Shown in pieces: positions 51,511 through 60,166 of a DNA stretch of 64,000 nt. This stretch comes from Clostridium sp. CS001 (GTDB lineage Bacteria; Bacillota; Clostridia; Clostridiales; Clostridiaceae). The first letter of the stretch is position 1, and every line of letters begins with the position of its first letter. The stretch covers positions 1 to 64,000 of the forward strand of contig NZ_JAIZZN010000001.1 in assembly GCF_020443565.1 (NCBI RefSeq), written 5' to 3'. Under the pieces are notes generated by a model. It saw only the letters and a program-made list of their open reading frames with translations, was not told the origin of the DNA and ran no database searches. Both the position numbers and the translations under genes were made by a program.

Positions 51511-52242
51511 CTATGACATAAGCCACAGCAATGCCCTCTTTAACCTATTAGGTAGCTCTGAAAAATGTCCACCTTCATTCCATTCCAATATGACATTTTC
51601 TTTGGACTCAAGCTGATCTTTTAGTATAATAGAAGCTTCACGTGTACAATTACCTACCTTAGCCATACGCAGATTTCGGCTATGTTCCTCCCCTTTTCCA
51701 AGAGACAAATACACCCTACTAAATTCATTTGATATCCTGTGTGAATCCATGAATTCTATCCATCCATCATACCACAAAGAACCAGATATGCTACCTATCA
51801 TACCAAATGCACTAATTGTATAAAGAGAATACAATGCAGTAAGTCCCCCCAAAGAATGCCCAATAAGTGCAGTATTTGAAGGATCAGGTTTTGTTTTATA
51901 ATGGACATCTATAAATGGTTTAATTGTATCAACAAGAGAGTTAATGTAGCTTGAGGCACCGCCTTTAAAAGGCTCACTCTTTTTTGATAAAGGGGGTGCA
52001 GCCCATGGAGTAAAATCCTCATTCCAGTCTTGCGATATAACACCTATGACAATGAATTCACTACAATCTATTCCAAAATGACATTCAACCTCCTCCATTA
52101 TCTCCTGTATACTACCTTCACCGTTTATATATGCAACAGGATAGTTGACATCATTTATGTAGTATTTCGGTGGTAGATACAATTTACACTCATACCCCGC
52201 TATAGATAAATTCTGCATATTACCTTTAATAGGTCCTCGCAT
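51511..52242 (-). CDS. Alpha/beta-hydrolase esterase (IroE/Fes-like)
   Basis: A 243-residue esterase of the putative-esterase (PF00756) type. Start 52242 (MRGPIKGNMQNLSIAGYECK) is preceded by AAGGGGG. The nucleophile motif is GHSLGG (about residue 137-142, LIGHSLGGLTALYSLY). The catalytic His is in WNEGGHFSELPNRL near the C-terminus. An N-terminal beta part (ECKLYLPPKYY, VAYINGEGSIQEIM) resembles IroE/Fes and YbbA siderophore esterases. No signal peptide. Substrate unknown; no siderophore genes are adjacent. It follows the NUDIX gene by 33 bp, same strand. Confidence 0.85.
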   Translation of the reverse strand: MRGPIKGNMQNLSIAGYECKLYLPPKYYINDVNYPVAYINGEGSIQEIMEEVECHFGIDCSEFIVIGVISQDWNEDFTPWAAPPLSKKSEPFKGGASSYINSLVDTIKPFIDVHYKTKPDPSNTALIGHSLGGLTALYSLYTISAFGMIGSISGSLWYDGWIEFMDSHRISNEFSRVYLSLGKGEEHSRNLRMAKVGNCTREASIILKDQLESKENVILEWNEGGHFSELPNRLKRALLWLMS

Positions 52243-52275
52243 TAAAACTGCCCCCTTCAACATTCCCTTTTAAAT

Positions 52276-52752
52276 TTATCGATTTTGTATATCAACTATA
52301 TTTTTCATGCTTGTTGGTAAATTTGAAAGTTCAGTAGCAAAAAACCTTGGGAAAACCACATGATTTTCAAGGCTATCTATTGGTAACCAAATAAGTTCTT
52401 CCTCAATCCCATTTTCAGTCAAGGAACTACATATAATATCTTTAATCTTTGGTGTTACCTTCATCAAGTAGTAAATTGAAATCTCATGAAAATGTTCTTT
52501 GCTGTCTTTTTCATTAAAGAATTGTTCATGAAAAAAAACTGCTCTATCAATTTCCATGTCAATACCAAGTTCTTCTTTAACTTCTCTTTTCACTGCCTCT
52601 TCACAAGTTTCATTAAAATGTACTCTTCCACCAACACTATAAAAGTACGTCGACTCATGATTTTTAACAACTAATATATTGCCTTTGTTTATTATGATTG
52701 CTCCAACTCTATAGTTAAACTTGCCCTCTGAGGTTTGAAATGTTAAATCCAT
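52276..52752 (-). CDS. NUDIX hydrolase
   Basis: A 158-residue NUDIX hydrolase. Start 52752 (MDLTFQTSEGKF) has GGAGG 8 nt upstream; the frame is open further to 52830 but lacks a site there. The Nudix box GGRVHFNETCEEAVKREV...EELG begins near residue 38. Family members cleave nucleoside diphosphates linked to other moieties; its substrate is unknown. With the esterase just downstream it forms a likely two-gene operon. Confidence 0.9.
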   Translation of the reverse strand: MDLTFQTSEGKFNYRVGAIIINKGNILVVKNHESTYFYSVGGRVHFNETCEEAVKREVKEELGIDMEIDRAVFFHEQFFNEKDSKEHFHEISIYYLMKVTPKIKDIICSSLTENGIEEELIWLPIDSLENHVVFPRFFATELSNLPTSMKNIVDIQNR

Positions 52753-52918
52753 ACTAAATACCTCCATATATTCTTTTTTAATAATTGCATTTCTTATATT
52801 ACAAAATAAATAAACCATTATCCATAGCATTTAATTTTGTAATATATTCATATTATACTAATTTATATATTTATAAACAAGATTAATATGTACTTAGTAA
52901 GAGATAATAGCTGGGGTC

Positions 52919-52947
52919 TTGACATATGTTTTTTATAGGTGTAATAT
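52919..52947 (+). promoter_or_regulatory. Strong promoter of the NifX-like gene
   Basis: TTGACA (52919-52924), 17-bp spacer, TAATAT (52942-52947). The -35 is perfect and the -10 is 5/6, with spacing optimal. Leader of about 63 nt to ATG 53018. Confidence 0.7.
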
Positions 52948-53017
52948 ATTGTTATTGGCTTATGACAATAATGTATATCAAATTTTTACTTAATTAAATT
53001 TATTGGAGGAAGATAAT

Positions 53018-53374
53018 ATGAAAATTGCATTACCAACACGAGAAAATCAAATCGATAGCCATTTTGGGCACTGTGAATATTTTACTGTGTTAACAATTGA
53101 CAGGACTACAAAACAAATAATTGATACTGAAAACATTCCATCTCCGTCTGGATGTGGTTGCAAATCAAATATTGCACAAATACTTGCAGAAAAAGGTGTT
53201 AAAGTAATGCTTGCAGGTAATATGGGCGACGGAGCAGTAAGAGTATTAAACAACTCTGGAATAGAAGTATTACGTGGATGCTCTGGAGATGTTAGCACTG
53301 TTGCTACTAAATGGCTTGAAGGTTCACTTGTTGACTCTGGCGACGCTTGTCATGAGCATGAATGCGATCACTAA
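53018..53374 (+). CDS. NifB/NifX-type iron-molybdenum cofactor-binding family protein
   Basis: A 118-residue protein of the dinitrogenase iron-molybdenum cofactor (NifX/NafY/YaaX) family. The start 53018 follows ATTGGAGGAAGATAAT. Motif order: MKIALPTRENQIDSHFGHCEYFTV (His/Cys for cofactor), then SPSGCGCKSNIAQILAEKGVKVMLAGNMGDGA, and a His/Cys/Glu-rich end (DACHEHECDH) that may bind metal. Such free-standing members occur widely in anaerobes without nitrogenase; they may bind or carry metal-sulfur cofactors. Function here unknown. A strong promoter and terminator make it an independent unit. Confidence 0.88.
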   Translation: MKIALPTRENQIDSHFGHCEYFTVLTIDRTTKQIIDTENIPSPSGCGCKSNIAQILAEKGVKVMLAGNMGDGAVRVLNNSGIEVLRGCSGDVSTVATKWLEGSLVDSGDACHEHECDH

Positions 53375-53382
53375 TATAAAAG

Positions 53383-53427
53383 AAGGTAGTTAAAGTGATT
53401 TAATAATAAAATCACTTCAACTACCTT
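53383..53427. terminator. Bidirectional terminator
   Basis: AAGGTAGTT-A-AAGTGATTT pairs with AAATCACTT-C-AACTACCTT with one mismatch. It serves the NifX-like gene and, on the minus strand, galT, whose stop is at 53430. Confidence 0.85.
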
Positions 53428-53429
53428 TA

Positions 53430-54950
53430 TTAATAAGTTTTATTACTTTTTATAAATTTATTAAAAGCTTCTATCCCTTTTACATCAGTTTTAAATACAC
53501 CAGAGTGTTCCAAAACCTCTGTAAATTTAATACCTATTTCTTTTTTTATTATTTCATCTACATTTTCTTGCATTATATCTGAATATTTATAAATTAATTG
53601 AAGTGCCCATTTTTTGTGTTTCATAAGCTCCTTAGAATTATCCATTTCATCAATTTTATTTTTATTTAATAAATAATAATTAAGTTCTTTTATCTCCGTT
53701 TTAAGTCTTGATGGTAAAACAGCAAGTCCCATAACCTCGATAAGCCCAATATTTTCTTTCTTTATATGATGCAATTCTTGGTGAGGGTGAAAAATACCGT
53801 CTGGATACTTGTCAGATGTTCTATTATTTCTCAGAACTAAATCTAACTCATATGCATCCCCTCGCCTTCTGGCAATTGGTGTTATTGTGTTATGAGGAAT
53901 TTCATTAGTAAATGCAATTACATCAACACTTTCATCAGAATAACCTTTCCAATTATTTAAAATGTAATACGCTAAATCAACCAATATTTCTTTTTCATGC
54001 CCTTTTATTCTAATAACACTCATAGGCCATTTGACTCTACCAATGGTTGCTCCCTCAAAACCTTCAACCTTAAACTCAGTCTCTATCGGTGCCTTTGCCA
54101 TGGCGAATTCGTAGTTTCCACCTTGGAAATGGTCATGACTTAATATGGAACCTCCAACTATGGGAAGGTCTGCATTAGATCCTATGATATAATGTGGATA
54201 TTGCTGCACAAAATCTAGTAATCTCTTAAATGTTTCCTTGGATATTTTCATTGGTTCATGTTCGCCCTTAAATACTATACAATGTTCATTGTAGTAAATA
54301 TACGGTGAATATTGCAAAAACCATTTCTCTTTATCAAGTCTAATAGGAATAATTCTGTGATTTCCTCTAGCTGGATGATTTAACCTACCTGCATAACCTT
54401 CATTTTCTTTGCAAAGCAGACAAAGCGGATATGAACTTGCCTTTATATCCTTTGCCATTGCAATTTCCTTTGGATCCTTTTCGGGCTTAGATAAATTAAT
54501 AGTAATATCAATATCGCCATACATGGTTTCGCACTTCCACTTTAAATCCTTTTGTACTCGATCCCATCTTATGTAATTTGAATTAATACTAAGTCCATAA
54601 AAATAATTCGTTGCTTTACTGGGACTTTCTTTATAAAGTCTTTTGAACTCACTTATTATTTCCGATGGTCTTCCAATTAGACAAGCCATTATTTTTGTGT
54701 CAAATAAATCTCTTGTAATTATTCCATTGCCTTCTAGTAACTCATGCTCATAAGCCCAGTCCATTATATTTTCTAAAATAGGTTGTAATGTATAATCTTT
54801 TTCTTCAATATTTACATCTTCAATTTCATCTAAAGATAAAACTTCTAAAAGCCTGTTTTTTGAAAAGATTATATCCTCTTCTTCTATTAATTGATTTTGA
54901 GAGGCATAATAAAGTAGCTTTTGAACCTCAATAGAAATATTTACCGCCAT
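53430..54950 (-). CDS. galT: UDP-glucose--hexose-1-phosphate uridylyltransferase, class II
   Basis: A 506-residue enzyme exchanging UMP between UDP-glucose and galactose 1-phosphate in the Leloir pathway. Its length and opening MAVNISIEVQKLLYYA are of the Firmicutes class II (COG4468) and not the HxH class. Active region: GGSILSHDHFQGGNYEF (His pair). Other family parts: LCLLCKENEGYAGRLNHPARGNHRIIP, NNRTSDKYPDGIFHPHQELHHIKKENIGLIEVMG. It lies 38 bp after galK. No galE is in the window. GGGGGTG precedes the ATG. Confidence 0.97.
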   Translation of the reverse strand: MAVNISIEVQKLLYYASQNQLIEEEDIIFSKNRLLEVLSLDEIEDVNIEEKDYTLQPILENIMDWAYEHELLEGNGIITRDLFDTKIMACLIGRPSEIISEFKRLYKESPSKATNYFYGLSINSNYIRWDRVQKDLKWKCETMYGDIDITINLSKPEKDPKEIAMAKDIKASSYPLCLLCKENEGYAGRLNHPARGNHRIIPIRLDKEKWFLQYSPYIYYNEHCIVFKGEHEPMKISKETFKRLLDFVQQYPHYIIGSNADLPIVGGSILSHDHFQGGNYEFAMAKAPIETEFKVEGFEGATIGRVKWPMSVIRIKGHEKEILVDLAYYILNNWKGYSDESVDVIAFTNEIPHNTITPIARRRGDAYELDLVLRNNRTSDKYPDGIFHPHQELHHIKKENIGLIEVMGLAVLPSRLKTEIKELNYYLLNKNKIDEMDNSKELMKHKKWALQLIYKYSDIMQENVDEIIKKEIGIKFTEVLEHSGVFKTDVKGIEAFNKFIKSNKTY

Positions 54951-54988
54951 GTTAGCACCCCCATGTATTTAAATTAAAAACCTCCATA

Positions 54989-56152
54989 TTATTGAAGTTT
55001 TCTCGCGCCGTCACCTATTTGAGCTACATAAAAAGTTGCCTCATATCCTATTTTCTTCATATATTCTTCTCCAACTTCTTCAATAAAATTATTCACAAAC
55101 TCATCTTTGACTAAACTTACCGTACATCCCCCGAATCCTGCACCAGTCATTCTTGACCCAATAACTCCAGGCATCTTCCAAGAGATTCCAACTAGAGTAT
55201 CTAATTCTATCCCAGTAACTTCATAATCATCTCTTAATGAAATATGTGACGCATTCATTAGCTTGCCAAATAACTCTATATCTTTATCTTTAAGCGCTAC
55301 TACAGCCTTTTTAGTTCGTTGATTCTCATATACAGCATGCTTTGCACGTCTTGCACACAATTCATCTGTTATAAGGTGTCTATTTTTTTCGAATTCTTCT
55401 TCATTTAAATCACAGAGAAAATTTATATTAAGTGATTTCTGTAAATCCTTGAGAGCAGTTTCACATTCTGTTCTTCGTTCATTATACTTAGAATCAGCGA
55501 GCTCTCTCTTCTTATTTGTATTAGATATAACTATGGATATCCCACTAAGCTGGATATTTGAATATTGATATTTTAATGTGTTTGTGTCCAAAAGTACTGC
55601 ACAATCTTTTTTACCCATTCCTATGGCAAATTGATCCATTATCCCACAATTAACACCAATATATTTATTTTCAGCCTTTTGACTAAGCTTAACCATATCG
55701 AGCATACTAATATCAAAATTGTATAAATCCTTTAAAGCGACGGCCATAACCACCTCGATGGATGCTGAAGACGATAAGCCTGCTCCATTTGGTATATTAC
55801 CACAAAATAATATATCAAATCCGCTATCAATTTTCATACCAATAGTTTCAAAAGCCCAAATTACTCCCTTAGGATAATTTGCCCAATCATTTTCTTTTTT
55901 ATATTCCATGTCATCTATATTTACTTCAATTATTCCAAGCTGCGCAAAATTCTCAGAATAAAACCTTATCTTCCTATCATTTCTCTTTTTAGTTAGTGCG
56001 TATGTACCAAAAGTTAATGCACATGGAAAAACATTACCTCCATTATAATCTGTATACTCTCCTATTAAATTTACTCTACCAGGAGCAAAAAAAACACTCT
56101 CTGCGTCATAACTATAAACTGCATTAAACATATCTTTTAACTTACCAATCAT
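54989..56152 (-). CDS. galK: Galactokinase
   Basis: A 387-residue GHMP kinase phosphorylating galactose to galactose 1-phosphate. Start 56152 (MIGKLKDMFNAVYSYD) follows AAAGGGAG; an in-frame ATG at 56173 lies before that site. Signatures: APGRVNLIGEYTDYNGGNVFPCAL (galactokinase motif), IPNGAGLSSSASIEV (ATP loop) and GSRMTGAGFGGCTVSLV. Length is normal. It precedes galT in the same operon. A terminator and a 113-bp spacer separate it from mglC. Confidence 0.97.
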   Translation of the reverse strand: MIGKLKDMFNAVYSYDAESVFFAPGRVNLIGEYTDYNGGNVFPCALTFGTYALTKKRNDRKIRFYSENFAQLGIIEVNIDDMEYKKENDWANYPKGVIWAFETIGMKIDSGFDILFCGNIPNGAGLSSSASIEVVMAVALKDLYNFDISMLDMVKLSQKAENKYIGVNCGIMDQFAIGMGKKDCAVLLDTNTLKYQYSNIQLSGISIVISNTNKKRELADSKYNERRTECETALKDLQKSLNINFLCDLNEEEFEKNRHLITDELCARRAKHAVYENQRTKKAVVALKDKDIELFGKLMNASHISLRDDYEVTGIELDTLVGISWKMPGVIGSRMTGAGFGGCTVSLVKDEFVNNFIEEVGEEYMKKIGYEATFYVAQIGDGARKLQ

Positions 56153-56278
56153 ATTAAAATCTCCCTTTCGCAATATAATATTTTATATAGCCTAGCATAT
56201 TTATAGATTACCAATTTTACAGTAGAAATTCAATGCTTTCATTAATTGTTCAAGATGTTATTCTAAAGAATAACTATA

Positions 56279-56315
56279 AGAAAAAAATTAGATACATGAA
56301 AAATCAAGTATCTAA
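56279..56315 (-). terminator. Terminator after mglC
   Basis: TTAGATAC (56288-56295) pairs with GTATCTAA (56308-56315), followed on the minus strand by TTTTTTT. It lies 35 bp after the mglC stop and before galK. Confidence 0.8.
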
Positions 56316-56349
56316 TCTAATTAACAACCTTCAATGTATTTATCTAGTT

Positions 56350-57369
56350 TTATTTCTTACGAAGATACTTTCTTATATCCACTGCAACTGCTGAAACAAT
56401 AATTGCCCCTTTTATTATCTGTTGATAATTTGGATCAACTCCAATAAAGGTTAACCCATAATTTATTACACTAAATATAAGAACACCAACTACAATACCT
56501 GGTACTGTTCCAACACCTCCAGATACTGACCAACCACCAACAACACAGGCGGCTATTGCGTCTAGCTCGTATCCAGCACCATAGTTATTTGTTGCTCCAC
56601 CTGTTCTTGCTGCTTCAAGAACACCTGCAATACCGTAAAGAACACCTGCAATTACATATATGGTTAACAATGTTCTTCGTACATTTATACCTGATACAGT
56701 TGCAGCTTCTCTGTTTCCACCAATGGCATAAACATCTTTCCCAAGTTTTGTTTTATTTAAAACTACATATATTATTATAATAACTATAATTGCTATAATT
56801 ATTACATTTGGGATTCCTAAAAAAGATCCTGTTCCTAATTTAGAAAAGTCATTTCTTAGACCACCTATAGGCTGTGATTTGTTAGGTGGAAGATTAAAAT
56901 ATATTGAATTTGTTCCATATACCATAACCATTGTACCTAATGTTGCTATAAATGGTGGTACATCAAACCTTGATACTATGAACCCATTCAAAAGACCAAC
57001 TAAAGCACCTGCTAAGATACCTACTAGAATAGGAATTAGCATTGGTATTTGACCTAGACCTGGATAGAATTTAGCTGTATACGTAGAAGCCTGAAGCATT
57101 GAAGCAGATATTACTGCGGCAAAACCTACAACACGCCCTGCAGAAAGGTCAGCTCCAGCTGTTAAAATTGCAAAGCAAGCTCCAAGTGCTATGATGATTC
57201 TTGTTGAACTTTGAACTAATATATCTTTAAAAGTGCCTGGTGATACGAATCTTGGATCCTTTATAGCTATACCTGCTATAAGCAATAACAGTACAGCATA
57301 AATAGCATACTGCTTTAAAAATCCTTTTAGTTTTATTTCTTTTATATTTATCTGTTTTAACTTCTCCAT
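56350..57369 (-). CDS. mglC: Galactose/methylgalactoside ABC transporter permease
   Basis: A 339-residue membrane permease with about ten helices. It carries the conserved EAA-type loop and the family patterns GADLSAGRVVGFAAVISASML, FDVPPFIATLGTMVMVYG, IGGNREAATVSGINVRRT and AACVVGGWSVSGGVGTVPG. Forms the membrane channel with MglA on the cytoplasmic side. It is 16 bp after mglA. The order A-C-, then galK-galT, ties uptake to use. TTAGGGGGAAAGATAA is the ribosome binding site. Confidence 0.95.
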   Translation of the reverse strand: MEKLKQINIKEIKLKGFLKQYAIYAVLLLLIAGIAIKDPRFVSPGTFKDILVQSSTRIIIALGACFAILTAGADLSAGRVVGFAAVISASMLQASTYTAKFYPGLGQIPMLIPILVGILAGALVGLLNGFIVSRFDVPPFIATLGTMVMVYGTNSIYFNLPPNKSQPIGGLRNDFSKLGTGSFLGIPNVIIIAIIVIIIIYVVLNKTKLGKDVYAIGGNREAATVSGINVRRTLLTIYVIAGVLYGIAGVLEAARTGGATNNYGAGYELDAIAACVVGGWSVSGGVGTVPGIVVGVLIFSVINYGLTFIGVDPNYQQIIKGAIIVSAVAVDIRKYLRKK

Positions 57370-57385
57370 TTATCTTTCCCCCTAA

Positions 57386-58903
57386 CTATTGCATGTACTT
57401 ACTTGCAAGTAGCATTATATCTTCTTGCGAGGCAGTTCTTCCATCCACAATACCTGAAAGATGTCCCTCACACATTACCATTATTCTATCTGACATACCC
57501 AAGAGTTCAGGCATTTCAGAAGATATCATAATAATACTTTTACCTTGTTTTGCAAGTTCAGTAATAATTGTATAAATCTCGTATTTAGCACCCACATCTA
57601 TGCCCCGTGTAGGTTCATCAAGAATTAATATCTCTGGTTCTGTAAGAAGCCACCTGGCAAGCAGTACCTTTTGTTGGTTACCTCCTGATAAATTTCGTAT
57701 AAGTTCTTTGTATGAAGGTGTTTTGATATTTAGCTGCTTTATACTTTTAATTGAATCACTTTTACGCATTTTGTCGTTTAAAATTCCAATCTTGTTTAAA
57801 TACTTAGGTTGATTTGCTATTACTGTATTTTCCACAATAGACAATACGGGAAAAATACCTGTTGCCCGACGTTCCTCAGTAAGTAATGCCATATTATATT
57901 TTTTAGCATCAATTGGCGATTTAATTTTAACTTCTTTACCTTTTATAAAAGTCTTACCTGATTCCAAACTTCTAAGTCCAAAAACTGCCTCCATAAGCTC
58001 TGTTCTTTGAGCTCCCACAAGTCCACCTACTCCAAGTATTTCTCCTTTCCTTAAATTAAAGGAAACGTTTTGAAATGATAGTGGGAATGGTGAAGTGAAG
58101 TCTTCAATCCTTAATACTTCCTCGCCAGGCACGTTGAATCTTTCAGGAAATCTATTAGTCATATCACGCCCTACCATCTTTTTAATTATAACATCGGTAG
58201 TTAGTTCTTTAGCATCCCAAGTTCCAACCATTTTACCATCTCTCATAATTGATACTTCGTCAGAAATCTTCAAGATTTCTTCCATCTTGTGTGATATATA
58301 AACTATAGCAACTCCCTGTTTTTGCAAGTCGCGTATTATTCTAAATAAATGCTCTACCTCATTTTCTGTAAGAGATGATGTAGGTTCATCCATAATTATT
58401 ACTTTTGCATTATACGAAACAGCCTTTGCTATTTCCATTTGTTGTACAATAGAAACAGATAGAGTATCTACTATTGTATTAGGATTAACATTAAGTCCAA
58501 GTCTTTTGAAAAGTTCTTGAGTGTCCTTGTACATTTTTTTCTCATCAACTAATTTGAAAGGTCCAATCCCATGCATTGGCAAGCGGCCTAGCCACATATT
58601 TTCCATTACATTACGATATTTAACTGGATGAAGTTCCTGATGAATCATTGCGATTCCAAGGTTTAAAGCATCCTTTGAGCTTTTAGTTTCTATCTTTTTA
58701 CCATTTAATAATATTTCTCCAGCGTCTTGCACATATATCCCAAAAATGCATTTCATAAGTGTTGATTTCCCTGCACCATTTTCGCCCATTAATGCATGTA
58801 CCTTACCAGCTCGCACTTTAAGGCTTACATTATCTAATGCTTTTACCCCAGGAAACTCTTTAGATATATTATTTAATTCCAGCAAACATTCATTTTCTAT
58901 CAT
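57386..58903 (-). CDS. mglA: Galactose/methylgalactoside ABC transporter ATP-binding protein
   Basis: A 505-residue twin ATPase. First domain: Walker A GENGAGKST, signature LSVSIVQQMEIAKA, Walker B VIIMDEPTSSL. Second domain: GGLVGAQRTELMEAVFGL (degenerate Walker A), signature LSGGNQQKVLLARWL, Walker B ILILDEPTRGIDVG. The unusual first signature and degenerate second Walker A are family-typical for MglA/RbsA. It energises sugar import with MglC and MglB. GGAGGCGTTACA precedes ATG 58903. A stem-loop (58932-58968) separates it from mglB. Confidence 0.96.
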   Translation of the reverse strand: MIENECLLELNNISKEFPGVKALDNVSLKVRAGKVHALMGENGAGKSTLMKCIFGIYVQDAGEILLNGKKIETKSSKDALNLGIAMIHQELHPVKYRNVMENMWLGRLPMHGIGPFKLVDEKKMYKDTQELFKRLGLNVNPNTIVDTLSVSIVQQMEIAKAVSYNAKVIIMDEPTSSLTENEVEHLFRIIRDLQKQGVAIVYISHKMEEILKISDEVSIMRDGKMVGTWDAKELTTDVIIKKMVGRDMTNRFPERFNVPGEEVLRIEDFTSPFPLSFQNVSFNLRKGEILGVGGLVGAQRTELMEAVFGLRSLESGKTFIKGKEVKIKSPIDAKKYNMALLTEERRATGIFPVLSIVENTVIANQPKYLNKIGILNDKMRKSDSIKSIKQLNIKTPSYKELIRNLSGGNQQKVLLARWLLTEPEILILDEPTRGIDVGAKYEIYTIITELAKQGKSIIMISSEMPELLGMSDRIMVMCEGHLSGIVDGRTASQEDIMLLASKYMQ

Positions 58904-58931
58904 TGTAACGCCTCCTGCATAGCTTACTTAT

Positions 58932-58968
58932 GAGTAAGGTACAATAGGAAGCCTATTGTACCTTACTC
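58932..58968 (-). promoter_or_regulatory. Intercistronic stem-loop between mglB and mglA
   Basis: GAGTAAGGTACAATAGG (58932-58948), 3-nt loop, CCTATTGTACCTTACTC (58952-58968): a perfect 17-bp stem. On the minus strand it is followed by ATAAGTAAGC and not by a T-tract, so it is not a normal terminator. It probably protects the mglB message 3' end and so raises MglB over MglA and MglC, as often seen after binding-protein genes. An alternative small hairpin (CTTACT/AGTAAG, 58923-58938) would compete with it. Confidence 0.75.
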
Positions 58969-59004
58969 GTTTAAAAAATCATCTTAAATTATAAATGTAA
59001 AAGC

Positions 59005-60033
59005 TTATTTAGCATCTGCAATATTGTCTTTAGTTATTATTTTATAGTCTACCCATACATATTTATTGTCTGTAAGAGTATAACCTATAGTTTCAGTAGT
59101 TGGAACCTTGCCTTGCGCAAGTAATTGTGAAACTTTGAAAGTTGCAATTCCTTGATTTTTAGCATCGTTAAGTACTGTTCCAAGTAAAGTTCCATCAGTT
59201 AAAGCTGCAATTCCAGGTGCTGTAGCATCAACACCAACAACTGGCATATACTTACCACCTGTAAAGTATCCAGCAGATTTTAATGCAGATATACATCCAA
59301 GAGCCATGTCATCATTATTAGCTAATACTGCTTCTATTTTATTACCTTGAGCTGCTATTATTGATTGCATTTTATCATGTGCCTTAGAAAGATCCCACAT
59401 ACCTGTATCAGTAGCTACTTGATTAGTTTTTATTCCTTGAGCATTTATTTCCTCAATAGAGAACTTTGTTCTTGCAATAGCATCAGAATTCCCTGGTTCA
59501 CCAGTCATCATTACAAAATCCATAATTCCATCTTTATTGGTATCAAGTTCTGGATGTGCTTTCCAATAATCAGCTAAAACCTTACCTTGCATTGTTCCTG
59601 ATTGCTTAGGGTCTGCTCCTACATAATAAAGTTTATCCCAACTATTCATGTCATCAGATGTTGGTACACGATTAAAGAAAACAACAGGAATGTTGGCATT
59701 CTTTGCTTTAGTGATAATAGCACCAGCTGCTGTAGGATCTACAGGATTGATTTGTAGCGCTTGTACTTTTTTTGTTATGAACATATCTATTTTATCATTT
59801 TGAGTAGTAGTGGCATTTGCACTGTCAACAACCTCTACAGTTACATCGGTATCTTTTGCCGCAGTAGTAATTGCATTACGAACTCCTGTCATAAATGTAT
59901 CATCAAATTTGTAAATTGTACATCCAACAGATAATTTTTTAGCGTCACCGCCTGTTTCCGTTTTAGTTGAACAACCTACTAGCATTGATGTAACCATTGC
60001 TGCTGCTAAAATCATTGTAATTGACTTTTTCAT
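59005..60033 (-). CDS. mglB: Galactose-binding lipoprotein of the Mgl transporter
   Basis: A 342-residue periplasmic-binding-type lipoprotein. Start 60033 (MKKSITMILAAAMVTSMLVGC) follows AAAGGGGGAAAAATA. Lipobox LVGC (Cys 21). The mature domain follows the MglB pattern: KLSVGCTIYKFDDTFMTGVRN, VEVVDSANATTTQNDKID, ALQINPVDPTAAGAI, PVVFFNRVPT, WDKLYYVGADPKQSGTMQG, VLANNDDMALGCISAL, PVVGVDATAPGIAAL. MglB-type sites for glucose/galactose include the Asp/Asn residues in these stretches. A cre site lies just upstream. It is the first gene of the mglBAC part. Confidence 0.95.
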   Translation of the reverse strand: MKKSITMILAAAMVTSMLVGCSTKTETGGDAKKLSVGCTIYKFDDTFMTGVRNAITTAAKDTDVTVEVVDSANATTTQNDKIDMFITKKVQALQINPVDPTAAGAIITKAKNANIPVVFFNRVPTSDDMNSWDKLYYVGADPKQSGTMQGKVLADYWKAHPELDTNKDGIMDFVMMTGEPGNSDAIARTKFSIEEINAQGIKTNQVATDTGMWDLSKAHDKMQSIIAAQGNKIEAVLANNDDMALGCISALKSAGYFTGGKYMPVVGVDATAPGIAALTDGTLLGTVLNDAKNQGIATFKVSQLLAQGKVPTTETIGYTLTDNKYVWVDYKIITKDNIADAK

Positions 60034-60057
60034 TATTTTTCCCCCTTTAAATTTCAA

Positions 60058-60071
60058 TGTAAACGTTAACT
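60058..60071 (-). promoter_or_regulatory. Catabolite-responsive element (cre) upstream of mglB
   Basis: TGTAAACGTTAACT fits the degenerate Gram-positive cre consensus TGWAARCGYTWNCW at every position. It lies 24 bp before the mglB ATG, after or within the transcript start region, so CcpA would block transcription in the presence of glucose. This is a recognised pattern; binding is inferred. Confidence 0.65.
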
Positions 60072-60166
60072 TATATTAATAATAACATCCAATACATTTA
60101 TTATTAATACAAAATTCTACTATAATATATTGAAATCCTATGGTACTTATTAAATTTTATTAGCAA

